A DNA stretch of 64,000 nucleotides from Neoroseomonas eburnea (GTDB lineage Bacteria; Pseudomonadota; Alphaproteobacteria; Acetobacterales; Acetobacteraceae): contig NZ_JAAEDL010000018.1 of the NCBI RefSeq assembly GCF_018129005.1, positions 62,001 to 126,000 of the forward strand, written 5' to 3'. Both the position numbers and the translations under genes were made by a program. Shown one piece after another: positions 25,765-34,427 of this stretch; position 1 is the stretch's first letter, and each line of letters starts with the position of its first letter. The notes beneath the pieces were generated by a model. It saw only the letters and a program-made list of their open reading frames with translations. It was not told the DNA's origin and ran no database searches.

Positions 25765-25837
25765 CATCGGCCAGTCAGTTCCGCAACCGGAATCATTCTG
25801 TTAAACTGCGCATGCCGGGTTCCTGGGGAGATACGGC

Positions 25838-26215
25838 ATGCGGTACGCGACGGTTGCGTTCATGGCCCTGGCCTTCGGGGCCGCCGAGCCTTCGGGCGGG
25901 CTCGCCCAGACCACCACGGCCTTCGACGGGACCTGGAGCGGCACCGGCACGCTGATCGCGCGCCGCGGCCGCGGCACCTCCTGCGGGCCGGAGACCACCG
26001 ACCGCCGCTTCACCATCCAGAACGGGCAGATCTCCTTCCCCTACGAAACCCGCAGCGGGATCAGCTTCAGCGGCCCGATCCAACCGGATGGGCGCTTCGA
26101 CCTGGCCCATGGGTCGAGCCGCTTCATGGGCCAGGCGAGCGGGTCAACCATGACGGCGACCTTCAGCGGCACGCAATGCGAGCGCAGCTTCCAGTTCCGC
26201 CGCCGCCAGAACTGA
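25838..26215 (+). CDS. Small secreted hypothetical protein
   Basis: A 125-residue protein with a probable signal peptide (RYATVAFMALAFGAAEPSGG, cut near LAQT). The mature part is strand-rich: FDGTWSGTGTLI, a single-Cys segment TSCGPET, GQISFPYETRSGISFSG, and a closing MTATFSGTQCERSFQF with a second Cys. Two cysteines in the mature domain could form one disulfide. The pattern, a short FDGxWxG opening and a lipocalin-like run of strands, occurs in uncharacterised periplasmic proteins. GGGGAG upstream supports the start. Confidence 0.7.
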   Translation: MRYATVAFMALAFGAAEPSGGLAQTTTAFDGTWSGTGTLIARRGRGTSCGPETTDRRFTIQNGQISFPYETRSGISFSGPIQPDGRFDLAHGSSRFMGQASGSTMTATFSGTQCERSFQFRRRQN

Positions 26216-26260
26216 CGCCGGGCGGTTGCGCGTGAGGGCGGCGCGGGCTACCGCCCGCGC

Positions 26261-27313
26261 GTGACCACCCCCCTGCGCACCGCCGATTTCGACTTCGACC
26301 TGCCCGAGGCCCTGATCGCCCAGGCCCCTGCCCGGCCGCGCGACGCCGCGCGCATGCTGGTGGTGCGGCCGGGCGGGCTGACCGATGCAGGGGTGCGGGA
26401 CCTGCCTGGGCTGCTCCGCCCCGGCGATGTCATGGTGGTGAACGACACCAGGGTCATCCCGGCCCGGCTGCATGCCCGGCGCGGTGCGGCGCGGATCGAG
26501 GTCATGCTGAACCGCGCCGAGGGCGGCGGCGTCTGGCACGCGCTGATCCGCAACGCCCGGCGCCTGCGCGACGGCGACGTCATCGCTATCGAGGGCGCGG
26601 AATCCTGTACCGCGAAGGTCCTGGGCGCCCCGGAGGGCGGCGCGGCGCTGCTCGATTTCGGCCCCGATCCGGCGGCGCTCGCCGCCGCGCTGGAGCAGGC
26701 CGGCGAGATCCCGCTGCCGCCTTACATCGCCCGCCCGGAAGGTCCGCGCCCGGAAGATGCCGCCGACTACCAGGCCATCTTCGCCGCGCGCCCGGGCGCC
26801 GTCGCGGCGCCGACCGCCAGCCTGCACTTCACGCCGGCCCTGCTCGACGCCATATCCGCCCGCGGCGTGGCGCGGGCGACCGTCACGCTGCATGTCGGTG
26901 CCGGAACATTCCTGCCCCTGCGCGGCGACGATCCCCGCGCGCACCGCCTCCACGCCGAATGGGGCGAGGTGACGGAGGAAGCCGCCGCCACCATCGCCGC
27001 CGCGCGCGCTGCCGGCGGGCGGGTGGTGGCGATCGGCACCACCGCGCTCCGCCTGCTGGAAAGCGCCGCGGACGAGGACGGCACCATCCGTCCCTTCCGC
27101 GGGCTGACCGACCTGTTCCTGTTGCCCGGCCACCGCTTCCGGACCGCCGACCTGCTGATGACCAACTTCCACCTGCCGAAGAGCACGCTGTTCATGCTGG
27201 TCTGCGCCTTCGCCGGCACCGCGCGGATGAAGGCCGCCTATGCGCATGCGGTGGCGCGGGGCTACCGCTTCTACTCCTACGGCGATGCCTCGCTGCTGGA
27301 GCGCGCGGCATGA
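26261..27313 (+). CDS. queA: tRNA preQ1(34) S-adenosylmethionine ribosyltransferase-isomerase QueA
   Basis: A 350-residue enzyme, full length for the family, that transfers and isomerises the ribosyl part of AdoMet onto preQ1 in tRNA to make epoxyqueuosine. Diagnostic blocks are [12 protein letters not shown] near the N-terminus, [25 protein letters not shown] and the C-terminal [16 protein letters not shown]. The start is GTG at 26261. The stop overlaps tgt (ATGA), giving the unit queA-tgt-queF. Confidence 0.95.
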   Translation: MTTPLRTADFDFDLPEALIAQAPARPRDAARMLVVRPGGLTDAGVRDLPGLLRPGDVMVVNDTRVIPARLHARRGAARIEVMLNRAEGGGVWHALIRNARRLRDGDVIAIEGAESCTAKVLGAPEGGAALLDFGPDPAALAAALEQAGEIPLPPYIARPEGPRPEDAADYQAIFAARPGAVAAPTASLHFTPALLDAISARGVARATVTLHVGAGTFLPLRGDDPRAHRLHAEWGEVTEEAAATIAAARAAGGRVVAIGTTALRLLESAADEDGTIRPFRGLTDLFLLPGHRFRTADLLMTNFHLPKSTLFMLVCAFAGTARMKAAYAHAVARGYRFYSYGDASLLERAA

Positions 27314-28434
27314 CGCTGCACTGGAAACGGCTCGCGACCGACGGCGCGGCGCGCGCCGGCATGCTGCACACGGCGCATGGCGAGGTGCCGACGCCGGTCT
27401 TCATGCCGGTCGGCACGGCCGGCACGGTGAAGGCGATGACCGCCGACGCGGTGCGCGCGACCGGCGCGCGGATGGTGCTCGGCAACACCTACCACCTGAT
27501 GCTGCGGCCGGGGGCGGAGCGCGTCGCGCGGCTCGGCGGGCTGCACCGGATGATGGACTGGCACGGCCCGATCCTGACGGATTCCGGCGGGTTCCAGGTG
27601 ATGTCCCTGTCCGGCCTGAGGAAGATGGACGAGCAGGGCGTGACCTTCCAGAGCCATGTCGACGGCTCGAAGCACCGGCTGACGCCGGAACGCAGCGTCG
27701 AGATCCAGCGCCTGCTCGGCGCCGACGTCACCATGTGCCTCGACGAATGCACGCCCTTCCCGGCCACCGGGAAGCAGGCGGCGGACTCCATGCGCCTGTC
27801 CATGCGCTGGGCGGCGCGCTGCCGCGACGCCTTCGTCGAACGGGAGGGCCACGGGCTGTTCGGCATCGTGCAGGGCAGCACCTATGCCGATCTGCGCGCC
27901 GAAAGCGTGGAGGCGCTGACGCGCATCGGCTTCGAGGGCTATGCCGTCGGCGGCCTCGCGGTCGGCGAGGGGCAGGAGATGATGTTCTCCGTCCTCGACA
28001 GCACCGTGCCGCTGCTGCCGGCGGAAAGCGCGCGCTACCTGATGGGCGTGGGCACGCCGTCAGACCTGGTCGGCGCGGTGCGGCGCGGCATCGACATGTT
28101 CGACTGCGTCATGCCGACGCGCTCGGGCCGCACCGGCCGGGCCTATACGCGGCGCGGCGTGCTCAACATCCGCAATGCGCGCCATGCCGAGGATGACGGG
28201 CCGCTCGACCCCGACTGTTCGTGCCCGGCCTGCCGGCGGCACTCCCGCGCCTATCTCCATCACCTGTTCAAGGCGGGGGAGATGCTCGGGCCGATGCTGC
28301 TGACCTGGCACAACATCCAGTACTACCAGGACCTGATGGCCGAGCTGCGCCAGGCCATCCTGGAAGGTCGCTTCGAGGAAACCGCCGCGCGCATCGAGGC
28401 CGGCTGGCGCGCAGGCGAGGAGATCACGGCATGA
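27310..28434 (+). CDS. tgt: tRNA-guanine transglycosylase Tgt
   Basis: A 374-residue enzyme that exchanges guanine 34 of GUN-anticodon tRNAs for preQ1. The general-base aspartate is Asp91 in [10 protein letters not shown]; the nucleophile is in FDCVMPTR. The zinc site cysteines are Cys303, Cys305 and Cys308 (CSCPAC) with a downstream Cys/His-type ligand in HHLF. It overlaps queA upstream and queF downstream by ATGA, so the three are tightly coupled. Confidence 0.96.
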   Translation: MTLHWKRLATDGAARAGMLHTAHGEVPTPVFMPVGTAGTVKAMTADAVRATGARMVLGNTYHLMLRPGAERVARLGGLHRMMDWHGPILTDSGGFQVMSLSGLRKMDEQGVTFQSHVDGSKHRLTPERSVEIQRLLGADVTMCLDECTPFPATGKQAADSMRLSMRWAARCRDAFVEREGHGLFGIVQGSTYADLRAESVEALTRIGFEGYAVGGLAVGEGQEMMFSVLDSTVPLLPAESARYLMGVGTPSDLVGAVRRGIDMFDCVMPTRSGRTGRAYTRRGVLNIRNARHAEDDGPLDPDCSCPACRRHSRAYLHHLFKAGEMLGPMLLTWHNIQYYQDLMAELRQAILEGRFEETAARIEAGWRAGEEITA

Positions 28435-28904
28435 GCGGCGGACCCGACCACGAATACCACGGCCTGACGCAGCTCGGCCGCACCACCCCGCTGCCCGCGA
28501 GCCCCAGGGACGCCGTGCTGGAACGCGTGCCCGCGCCGCACAAGGATCTGCGCTATTGCGTGCGCTTCACCGCGCCGGAATTCACCTCGCTCTGTCCGCT
28601 GACCGGCCAGCCGGACTTCGCGCACCTGATCATCGACTACGTGCCCGGCGAATGGATCGTCGAGAGCAAGTCGCTCAAGCAGTACCTCGCCTCCTTCCGC
28701 AACCACGGCGCCTTCCACGAGGCCTGCACGCTCGACATCGCACGGCGGCTCGTGGACCTGCTGGCGCCGGTGTGGCTGCGCATCGGCGGGTATTGGTATC
28801 CGCGCGGCGGGATTCCGATCGACGTGTTCTGGCAGTCCGGAGCACCGCCGGAAGGGGTGTGGATACCGGCGCAGGACGTGCAGCCGTATCGCGGGCGCGG
28901 GTGA
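28431..28904 (+). CDS. queF: NADPH-dependent preQ0 reductase QueF (type I)
   Basis: A 157-residue unimodular QueF. The nucleophile Cys55 is in [14 protein letters not shown] with Asp62, and the NADPH-binding signature ESKSLK is at 78-83, followed by the conserved FRNH and HE residues. It reduces the nitrile of preQ0 to the amine preQ1, the substrate of Tgt. It is the last gene of the queA-tgt-queF unit and is followed immediately by a twin stem-loop. Confidence 0.95.
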   Translation: MSGGPDHEYHGLTQLGRTTPLPASPRDAVLERVPAPHKDLRYCVRFTAPEFTSLCPLTGQPDFAHLIIDYVPGEWIVESKSLKQYLASFRNHGAFHEACTLDIARRLVDLLAPVWLRIGGYWYPRGGIPIDVFWQSGAPPEGVWIPAQDVQPYRGRG

Positions 28905-28910
28905 CGCGAG

Positions 28911-28959
28911 GGAGGGGGGCGCCGCCCCCCTCCACCCCCCGCCAAAGGCCGAAAGGCCT
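28911..28959 (+). terminator. Twin stem-loop element after queF
   Basis: Stem-loop 1 (28911-28933) has 10-bp arms GGAGGGGGGC/GCCCCCCTCC around GCC. The spacer is ACCCCCCGCC, and stem-loop 2 (28946-28959) is AGGCC, GAAA, GGCCT, followed by CTGGAAACC. It begins 6 bases after the queF stop. Confidence 0.7.
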
Positions 28960-28978
28960 CTGGAAACCGGGAGTTCGC

Positions 28979-29560
28979 CTATGCCGATCGGGGGGGTGAA
29001 GGCCTGTCGCCTGCTTCGGGCGCCACGCCGGCAGGCAGGGGGGCGGCCGCCTTCCGGGCGCGGCGCGGCGCCCGGCGGCCGGCACCCGGGCGGGCATGGA
29101 CCTCATGGGCATCGACCAGGCGGGCGAGCAGACGCAGCAGCGTCTCGCCCTCCACCTCGGTCAGCGGGGACAGCATCCGCCTGGCGACGCCGCTCGTCAG
29201 GCCAACGACCTCGATGCGCAACGCCTCCCCTGCCGGCGTCAGGGTGAAGGCATTGCAGCGACGGTCCCTGGGATTGGTGGCCCTCGCCACCAGGCCCCGC
29301 GCCTCGAAGGCGGCCAGCGCCTGGCCCGCCGAGGTGGCATCGATCCCGATCGCCGATGCGAGCCAGTTGCGGTCCTTCCCCGGCGTCTCGTGGATCTGCG
29401 TCAGCAGCGCGACCTGCCACGAGACGACGTCATGAGGTGCCAGCACCTCGCTCTGGAAGGTCGCCGCGATCTGCCACAGCCGCCGCACGAGGTGCTGCGG
29501 GAAGGAACGGTGGACAGTGGGGACGCCAAGGTCCAGGTTCGGCTCGCGCACAATTCCCAT
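28979..29560 (-). CDS. MarR-family transcriptional regulator
   Basis: A 193-residue winged-helix regulator. Residues about 45-125 hold the DNA-binding domain: SWQVALLTQIHETP, the recognition region NWLASAIGIDATSAGQALAA and the wing ATNPRDRRCNAFTLTPAG. The DxR wing motif (DRR) is present. The last 40 residues are a basic, Arg/Pro/Ala-rich tail beyond the usual end of the fold. It lies inside the queuosine cluster but on the opposite strand, diverging from queG over 103 bases, so it may control queG-queC or an unrelated efflux or catabolic gene. Ligand unknown. Confidence 0.85.
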   Translation of the reverse strand: MGIVREPNLDLGVPTVHRSFPQHLVRRLWQIAATFQSEVLAPHDVVSWQVALLTQIHETPGKDRNWLASAIGIDATSAGQALAAFEARGLVARATNPRDRRCNAFTLTPAGEALRIEVVGLTSGVARRMLSPLTEVEGETLLRLLARLVDAHEVHARPGAGRRAPRRARKAAAPLPAGVAPEAGDRPSPPRSA

Positions 29561-29663
29561 TTGCGAAGAATACGTTGCGGCCCGATGGTGGCAAGCGGCC
29601 TCCGCCGGCCCCGGCGACGGGCGTTCCCTCCCCCGGCTTCTGCGCTAAGAGCCTGCCGCCCCC

Positions 29664-30701
29664 ATGGAGATGCGCGCCGAGATCCGCAGCAAGGCCATCG
29701 ACCTCGGCTTCGACGCCGTGGGCTTCGCGCGCGCGCATCTTGCGCCGGAGGTACGTGCGCGGCTGATGGAATTCCTCGCCGCCGGAATGCATGGCGAGAT
29801 GGGCTGGATGGAGGACCGCGCGGAGCAGCGTGCCCATCCGCGGGCGCTGTGGCCCGAGGCGGTGTCGGTGGTCGCCCTCGGCATCAACTACGCGCCGGAG
29901 GGCGATCCGCTGGCGACGCTCGCGCAACGCGACCGCGCCACCATCAGCGCCTATGCCCGCAACCGCGACTACCACGACCTGGTGAAGAAGCGGCTCAAGG
30001 CGCTCGGCCGCTGGATGGCGGAACGCTGGCCGGGCAGCCCGCTCAAGGTCTTCGTCGACACCGCGCCGGTGATGGAAAAGCCGCTGGCGCAGCAGGCCGG
30101 CCTCGGCTGGCAGGGCAAGCACACCAACCTGGTCTCCCGCGCGCACGGGTCCTGGCTGTTCCTCGGCGAGATCTACACGACGCTCGACCTCGGCGCCGAT
30201 GCGGCGGAGGCCGACCATTGCGGCTCCTGCCGCGCCTGCCTCGATATCTGCCCGACCCGCGCCTTCCCCGCGCCCTACCGGCTCGATGCGCGGCGCTGCA
30301 TCTCCTACCTGACGATCGAGCACCGCGGCCCGATCGACCCCGGGCTCCGCCCGATGATGGGCAACCGCATCTATGGCTGCGACGACTGCCTCGCCGTCTG
30401 CCCGTGGAACAAGTTCGCGCATGCGCACAGCGAACCCGCCTTCGCCCCGCGGGAGGCGCTGACCGCCCCGCGCCTCGCGGAGCTTGCCGCGCTGGATGAC
30501 GCCGCCTTCCGCGCGCTGTTCTCCGGCAGCCCGGTCAAGCGCATCGGGCGCGACCGCTTCGTGCGCAACGTGCTGGTCGCAATCGGCAATTCGGGCGAGG
30601 CTTCGCTGCGGCCGGCAGCGCAGGCGCTGACGGAGGATCCCGACCCCGTGGTGGCGGACGCCGCGCGCTGGGCGGCGGAGCGGCTCGAGGAGAAGCCATG
30701 A
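29664..30701 (+). CDS. queG: Epoxyqueuosine reductase QueG
   Basis: A 345-residue cobalamin-dependent iron-sulfur enzyme that performs the last step of queuosine formation in tRNA. Two [4Fe-4S] motifs are visible: [16 protein letters not shown] starting at Cys186 and [11 protein letters not shown] starting at Cys239. The C-terminal region has HEAT-like helices ([14 protein letters not shown]). Its stop overlaps queC (ATGA). Confidence 0.95.
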   Translation: MEMRAEIRSKAIDLGFDAVGFARAHLAPEVRARLMEFLAAGMHGEMGWMEDRAEQRAHPRALWPEAVSVVALGINYAPEGDPLATLAQRDRATISAYARNRDYHDLVKKRLKALGRWMAERWPGSPLKVFVDTAPVMEKPLAQQAGLGWQGKHTNLVSRAHGSWLFLGEIYTTLDLGADAAEADHCGSCRACLDICPTRAFPAPYRLDARRCISYLTIEHRGPIDPGLRPMMGNRIYGCDDCLAVCPWNKFAHAHSEPAFAPREALTAPRLAELAALDDAAFRALFSGSPVKRIGRDRFVRNVLVAIGNSGEASLRPAAQALTEDPDPVVADAARWAAERLEEKP

Positions 30702-31402
30702 GGGACGACGCAGCACTGGTCCTGTTCAGCGGCGGCCAGGATTCCGCCACCTGCCTCGCCTGGGCGCTGGACCGCTTCGCCCATGTGGAGACGCTCGGCT
30801 TCGACTACGGCCAGCGGCACCGGGTGGAGCTCGACTGCCGCGCGGCCTTCCGCGCCGCCATCCCGGTGCTGAATCCGGACTGGGCGGGGCGGCTCGGCCC
30901 CGACCACACGCTGCGCCTCGATGCGCTGGGCGAGGTGTCGGACACCGCGCTGACCCGCGACACCGAGATCGCCATGGGCGCCGAGGGCCTGCCGACCACC
31001 TTCGTCCCCGGCCGCAACATCGTCTTCCTCACCTTCGCCGCCGCGCTGGCCTATCGCCGCGGCCTGAAGCGCATCGTCGGCGGCATGTGCGAGACCGACT
31101 ACTCCGGCTACCCGGATTGCCGCGACGACACCATCAAGGCGCTGCAGGTCGCGCTGAACCTCGGCATGGAGCGGCGCTTCGTGCTCGAGACGCCGCTGAT
31201 GTGGCTGACCAAGGGCGACACCTGGCGGCTGGCGGAATCCCTCGGCGGGCAGGAACTGGTCGCGGCCTTGGTGGAACACACCCATTCCTGCTATCTCGGC
31301 GAGCGATCCACCCGCCACCCCTGGGGTTACGGCTGCGGCACCTGCCCCGCCTGCGAACTGCGCGCCAGGGGCTGGACCGAGTACGTTTCGGAGAGACTAT
31401 GA
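30698..31402 (+). CDS. queC: 7-cyano-7-deazaguanine synthase QueC
   Basis: A 234-residue ATP-dependent enzyme converting carboxy-deazaguanine to preQ0. The PP-loop SGGQDS is at 11-16. The zinc cysteines are near the C-terminus: Cys in HSCYLGE and the group YGCGTCPAC. It overlaps queG upstream and the VUT transporter gene downstream by ATGA. The earlier enzymes QueD and QueE are not in the window. Confidence 0.95.
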   Translation: MRDDAALVLFSGGQDSATCLAWALDRFAHVETLGFDYGQRHRVELDCRAAFRAAIPVLNPDWAGRLGPDHTLRLDALGEVSDTALTRDTEIAMGAEGLPTTFVPGRNIVFLTFAAALAYRRGLKRIVGGMCETDYSGYPDCRDDTIKALQVALNLGMERRFVLETPLMWLTKGDTWRLAESLGGQELVAALVEHTHSCYLGERSTRHPWGYGCGTCPACELRARGWTEYVSERL

Positions 31403-31959
31403 CCTCGCTCACCCCGCGCGCCGAGGGCGTGCTCGCGCTGATCGGCTTCGGCCTTTGCATTCCCGCGGCGAACTGGCTGATCGGCAATGCCGGCACGGTC
31501 TGCGTGCCGCTTGGTCCCTGCCTGGTGCCGGTGGCGCCGGGGGTGATGGCGCCTTCCGGCGTGCTGATGATCGGCCTCGCGCTGGTGCTGCGGGACCTGG
31601 TGCAGCGGCGGCTCGGCGTCGGCTGGGCGGCGGGTGCGGTGCTGGCCGGTGCCGCGCTCTCGGCGCTGCTGGCGCCGCCGGCGCTGGTGGTGGCCTCCGC
31701 CGTCGCCTTCCTGCTGAGCGAGATGGCCGACCTCGGCGTCTACACCCCGCTGCAGAAGCGCGGCCTGGTCCTGGCGGTGGCGGCGAGCGGCGCCGTCGGC
31801 CTGGTGGTGGACAGCGTGGTCTTCCTCTGGCTCGCCTTCGGCAGCCTGGACTACCTGCCCGGCCAGGTGATCGGCAAGGCCTGGATGGTGCTGTTGGCCC
31901 TCCCCTTCGTCCATCTGCTCCGCCGCCGCGACGAGCGTCGCGGCATCGTCCCGGCATAA
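31399..31959 (+). CDS. VUT-family transporter, probable queuosine-precursor importer
   Basis: A 186-residue membrane protein with about five or six helices. Features of the VUT (YhhQ-like) family are visible: [10 protein letters not shown] after the second helix, [16 protein letters not shown] in the middle, and [13 protein letters not shown] then GQVIGK near the end. Characterised members import preQ0, preQ1 or queuine. Its start overlaps queC (ATGA), which strongly supports that role here. It is shorter than the roughly 220 residues usual for YhhQ. The stop codon lies at the edge of a dispersed two-hairpin repeat. Confidence 0.85.
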   Translation: MTSLTPRAEGVLALIGFGLCIPAANWLIGNAGTVCVPLGPCLVPVAPGVMAPSGVLMIGLALVLRDLVQRRLGVGWAAGAVLAGAALSALLAPPALVVASAVAFLLSEMADLGVYTPLQKRGLVLAVAASGAVGLVVDSVVFLWLAFGSLDYLPGQVIGKAWMVLLALPFVHLLRRRDERRGIVPA

Positions 31960-32110
31960 TGCCAGCGGCCGCTATTCGCGACCGCTGGTATCCGCCTTTT
32001 CGTGCCCTCAGACGCCGGGCGCAAACCGCCGGTTCGCTTGGCTTCGCCGGACCACCGGCGGGCCACATTCGCGGCCTCGGCACGAGTCACAGACTCGTGC
32101 CGTCGGCATA
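31957..32110 (+). repeat. ~155-bp two-hairpin element, copy 2
   Basis: It begins at the stop codon of the VUT gene (TAATGCCAGCGG), has the first stem CCAGCGG...CCGCTGG, the core with GTGCCCTCAGACGCCGGGCG and GGCGGGCCACATTCGCGG, and the closing hairpin GGCACGAGT, CACAG, ACTCGTGCC at 32079-32101. It aligns end to end with the copy at 46973-47130. Confidence 0.88.
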
Positions 32111-32163
32111 ACGCGCCGCGCATCGCCACCGGCGATGCGCCCTGCCAGAGAAGGAAGGGGGAT

Positions 32164-32187
32164 GCGGGGGAGGTTCCCCTCCCCCGC
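32164..32187 (-). terminator. Hairpin after Bug gene
   Basis: GCGGGGGAGG and its exact complement flank a 4-base loop, 3 bases downstream of the stop of the Bug gene at 32191 on the minus strand. No U-tract is present. Confidence 0.55.
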
Positions 32188-32190
32188 CCT

Positions 32191-33165
32191 TCACTCCGGC
32201 TGCACCCCCGCCGCCCGCAGGACGGCGGCGCTGCGGACCATGTCCTCCCTGACGAAGGCCATCAGCGCCTCCGGCGTCGCGTATTGCGGCTGGCGCTCCA
32301 CCCCGAGCTCGCCGAGCCGCGGCGCGAGCCGCTCCATCGCCGTGTTGAAGGCCGCATTCAGCGCCGCGATCGCCGGCGCCGGCGTGCGCACGGGCGCGAA
32401 GGCCGCGAACCAGGCGGCCGCTGTCCAGGCCGGCAGCCCGGCCTCGCTGGCGGAGGGCACGTCGGGCAGGATTCCCGCCCGCGTCGGGCCGGCCACCGCG
32501 ATGGCGCGGACGCTGCCGCCGCGGATGTGGCTGACCGCGGAGGCGACGGGGTCCACCGCCATGTGCGCATCGCCGGAGATGACCGCCGCCATGGCCGGGC
32601 CGCCGCCGCGGTATTGCACCATCTGCATCTCGACGCCCGGCACGGCGGCGCGGAACACCTCGCTGCCCAGGTGGTTGGCGCTGCCGATGCCGGCCGAGGC
32701 GAAGTTGATCCGCCCGGAATTGGCACGCAGCCAGACCAGCAGCGAGGCCATGTCGGTGACCGGCAGGTTCTTGTTGACCACCAGCACCTGCGGGATGCGG
32801 CCGAGATGGGCCACCGCCGCGAAGTCGGCGATCGGGTCGAAGGGCATGCGCGAGACGAGGCTCGGCGCGATGACATGGGCGTTGGAGTGGATCAGCACGG
32901 TGTGCCCGTCGGGCGCGGCCTTGGCGACCGATTCCGAACCGATCAGCCCCGCCGCGCCGCCGGCGCGGTTCTCGATGACCAGCGGCTGGCCGAGCAGCGT
33001 GCCGACGGTGTCGGACAGCACCCGCGCGACGACATCGGTGGAGCCGCCGGGGGCGAAGGGGACGACGCCGCGCACCGGTCGGTCGGGGCGCCAGGCGGGC
33101 TGGGCGCGGGCGATGGCGGGCGCGAAAAGGCCGGCAAGCAGCAGCGGGCGCCGGGTCATGGTCAT
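32191..33165 (-). CDS. Bug-family tripartite tricarboxylate transporter receptor (tandem copy B)
   Basis: A 324-residue periplasmic receptor. The signal peptide is TRRPLLLAGLFAPAIARAQ. Family blocks are DRPVRGVVPFAPGGSTDVVA, LVIENRAGGAAGLIG and MQMVQYRGGGPAMAAV. The start at 33165 is fixed by a good ribosome-binding site (GGGAGGAAACAAC). It lies 114 bases after a second Bug gene on the same strand and shares many motifs with it, including the closing RAAGVQPE, so the pair probably arose by tandem duplication. Confidence 0.9.
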   Translation of the reverse strand: MTMTRRPLLLAGLFAPAIARAQPAWRPDRPVRGVVPFAPGGSTDVVARVLSDTVGTLLGQPLVIENRAGGAAGLIGSESVAKAAPDGHTVLIHSNAHVIAPSLVSRMPFDPIADFAAVAHLGRIPQVLVVNKNLPVTDMASLLVWLRANSGRINFASAGIGSANHLGSEVFRAAVPGVEMQMVQYRGGGPAMAAVISGDAHMAVDPVASAVSHIRGGSVRAIAVAGPTRAGILPDVPSASEAGLPAWTAAAWFAAFAPVRTPAPAIAALNAAFNTAMERLAPRLGELGVERQPQYATPEALMAFVREDMVRSAAVLRAAGVQPE

Positions 33166-33279
33166 GATGTTGTTTCCTCCCTGTCGTGTCTGGCCGTTCC
33201 CCGGCCCGCGGCCGGGTCGCGCCGGTGCGGGTGGCGCCCCTCGGCGGGGCTGCCACGCCATGCCGTCGCGGCCTGCCGG

Positions 33280-34260
33280 CTATTCGGGCTGCACGCCGGC
33301 CGCGCGCAGGATCGAGGTGTATTGCTGAATCCCCGACTGAACGAGGGCCATCACCTGCTCCGGGGTTTCATAGCCCGCCCGCGGCCGGACGCCGGCCAGT
33401 TCGCCGAGCTTGTCGGCGTTCTGCCGGATCGCGGTCTGGAAGGCGGCGCCGAGTGCAGCGACCGCGGCGGGCGGCGTGCCGGCGGGGGCGAGGATGGGGA
33501 AGAACTCCTCGAAGATCAGGCCGGGCACCCCGGCCTCCGGCGCGCTCGGCACGTCGGGCAGGGCCGGGCTGCGCTCGGCGGCCGCGACGGCGAGCGCGCG
33601 GATGCCACCGCCGCGGATCTGCCCGATCGAGGAAGCCATGGTCGGCGTGCCGAACTGCGCCTCGCCGCTGACCAGCGCGGCGACGGCAGGCCCGCCGCCG
33701 CGGTAGTGGACCATCTCGGCCTGGAAGTTGCTGGTGCTGCGGAAGAGCTCGCCCGCGACATGCACGCCGCTGCCGATCCCGGCCGAGGCGAAGTTGTAGC
33801 GGCCGGGATTGGCGCGCAGCAGGGCGACGAGTTCGCCCGCCGTGCGCGCCGGCAGGCTGTTGCTGACCACCAGCACATGCGGCGAGAAGCCGGCCACCGC
33901 GATGCCGACGAAGTCGCGGATGGTGTCGTAGGGCAGGCGCGCGACGATCGCGGGCACCGCGGCCTGGGCGCTGTTGATCAGCACCGTGTAGCCGTCTGCC
34001 GGAGAGCGCGCGGCGTGTTCGGCGCCGATGACGCTGCCGGCGCCGGCGCGGTTCTCCACCACGACCGGCTGGCCGAGCGCGGCGCCGACCGATTCCGCGA
34101 GGATCCGGCCGACGATGTCGTTCGAGCCGCTCGGCGCGAAGGGGACGATCAGGCGGATGGGTCGCGTCGGCCGCCAGGCAGGCGCTGATTGCCCGCGCGC
34201 AAGCGAGGGGGCGATGCCCCCGGCAAGTGCGAGGGCAAGGGTCGAGCGGCGAGTCGGCAT
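33280..34260 (-). CDS. Bug-family tripartite tricarboxylate transporter receptor (tandem copy A)
   Basis: A 326-residue periplasmic receptor. The signal peptide is PTRRSTLALALAGGIAPSLA with cleavage near ARGQS. Blocks RPIRLIVPFAPSGSNDIVG, VVVENRAGAGSVIG and MVHYRGGGPAVAALVSG are present. It diverges from a TPP-dependent enzyme across 167 bases, the same arrangement as at 11170/11248. GGGAGATG upstream supports the start. It shares the C-terminal ending RAAGVQPE with the next gene. Confidence 0.9.
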   Translation of the reverse strand: MPTRRSTLALALAGGIAPSLARGQSAPAWRPTRPIRLIVPFAPSGSNDIVGRILAESVGAALGQPVVVENRAGAGSVIGAEHAARSPADGYTVLINSAQAAVPAIVARLPYDTIRDFVGIAVAGFSPHVLVVSNSLPARTAGELVALLRANPGRYNFASAGIGSGVHVAGELFRSTSNFQAEMVHYRGGGPAVAALVSGEAQFGTPTMASSIGQIRGGGIRALAVAAAERSPALPDVPSAPEAGVPGLIFEEFFPILAPAGTPPAAVAALGAAFQTAIRQNADKLGELAGVRPRAGYETPEQVMALVQSGIQQYTSILRAAGVQPE

Positions 34261-34427
34261 CAATGGACATCTCCCTGCGTCATGGCTGCGCGCCGTCCCG
34301 GACGGCCGGCCCGCGCCATGCTTCTGTCCGACACATATCGCGGTTGGCGGCGGATGGCACGCCCGACATGGATCGCCGGGCGGTCCCGCGCTATCGGTCG
34401 GGGCAAGCAAAGAGGAAACCTTGCCCG

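Noticed and set aside
26216-26260. Possible preQ1 riboswitch ahead of queA
   Set aside because: Only 45 bases separate queA from the preceding gene and the GC-rich sequence shows no preQ1-type pseudoknot; the gap before queG also lacks one.
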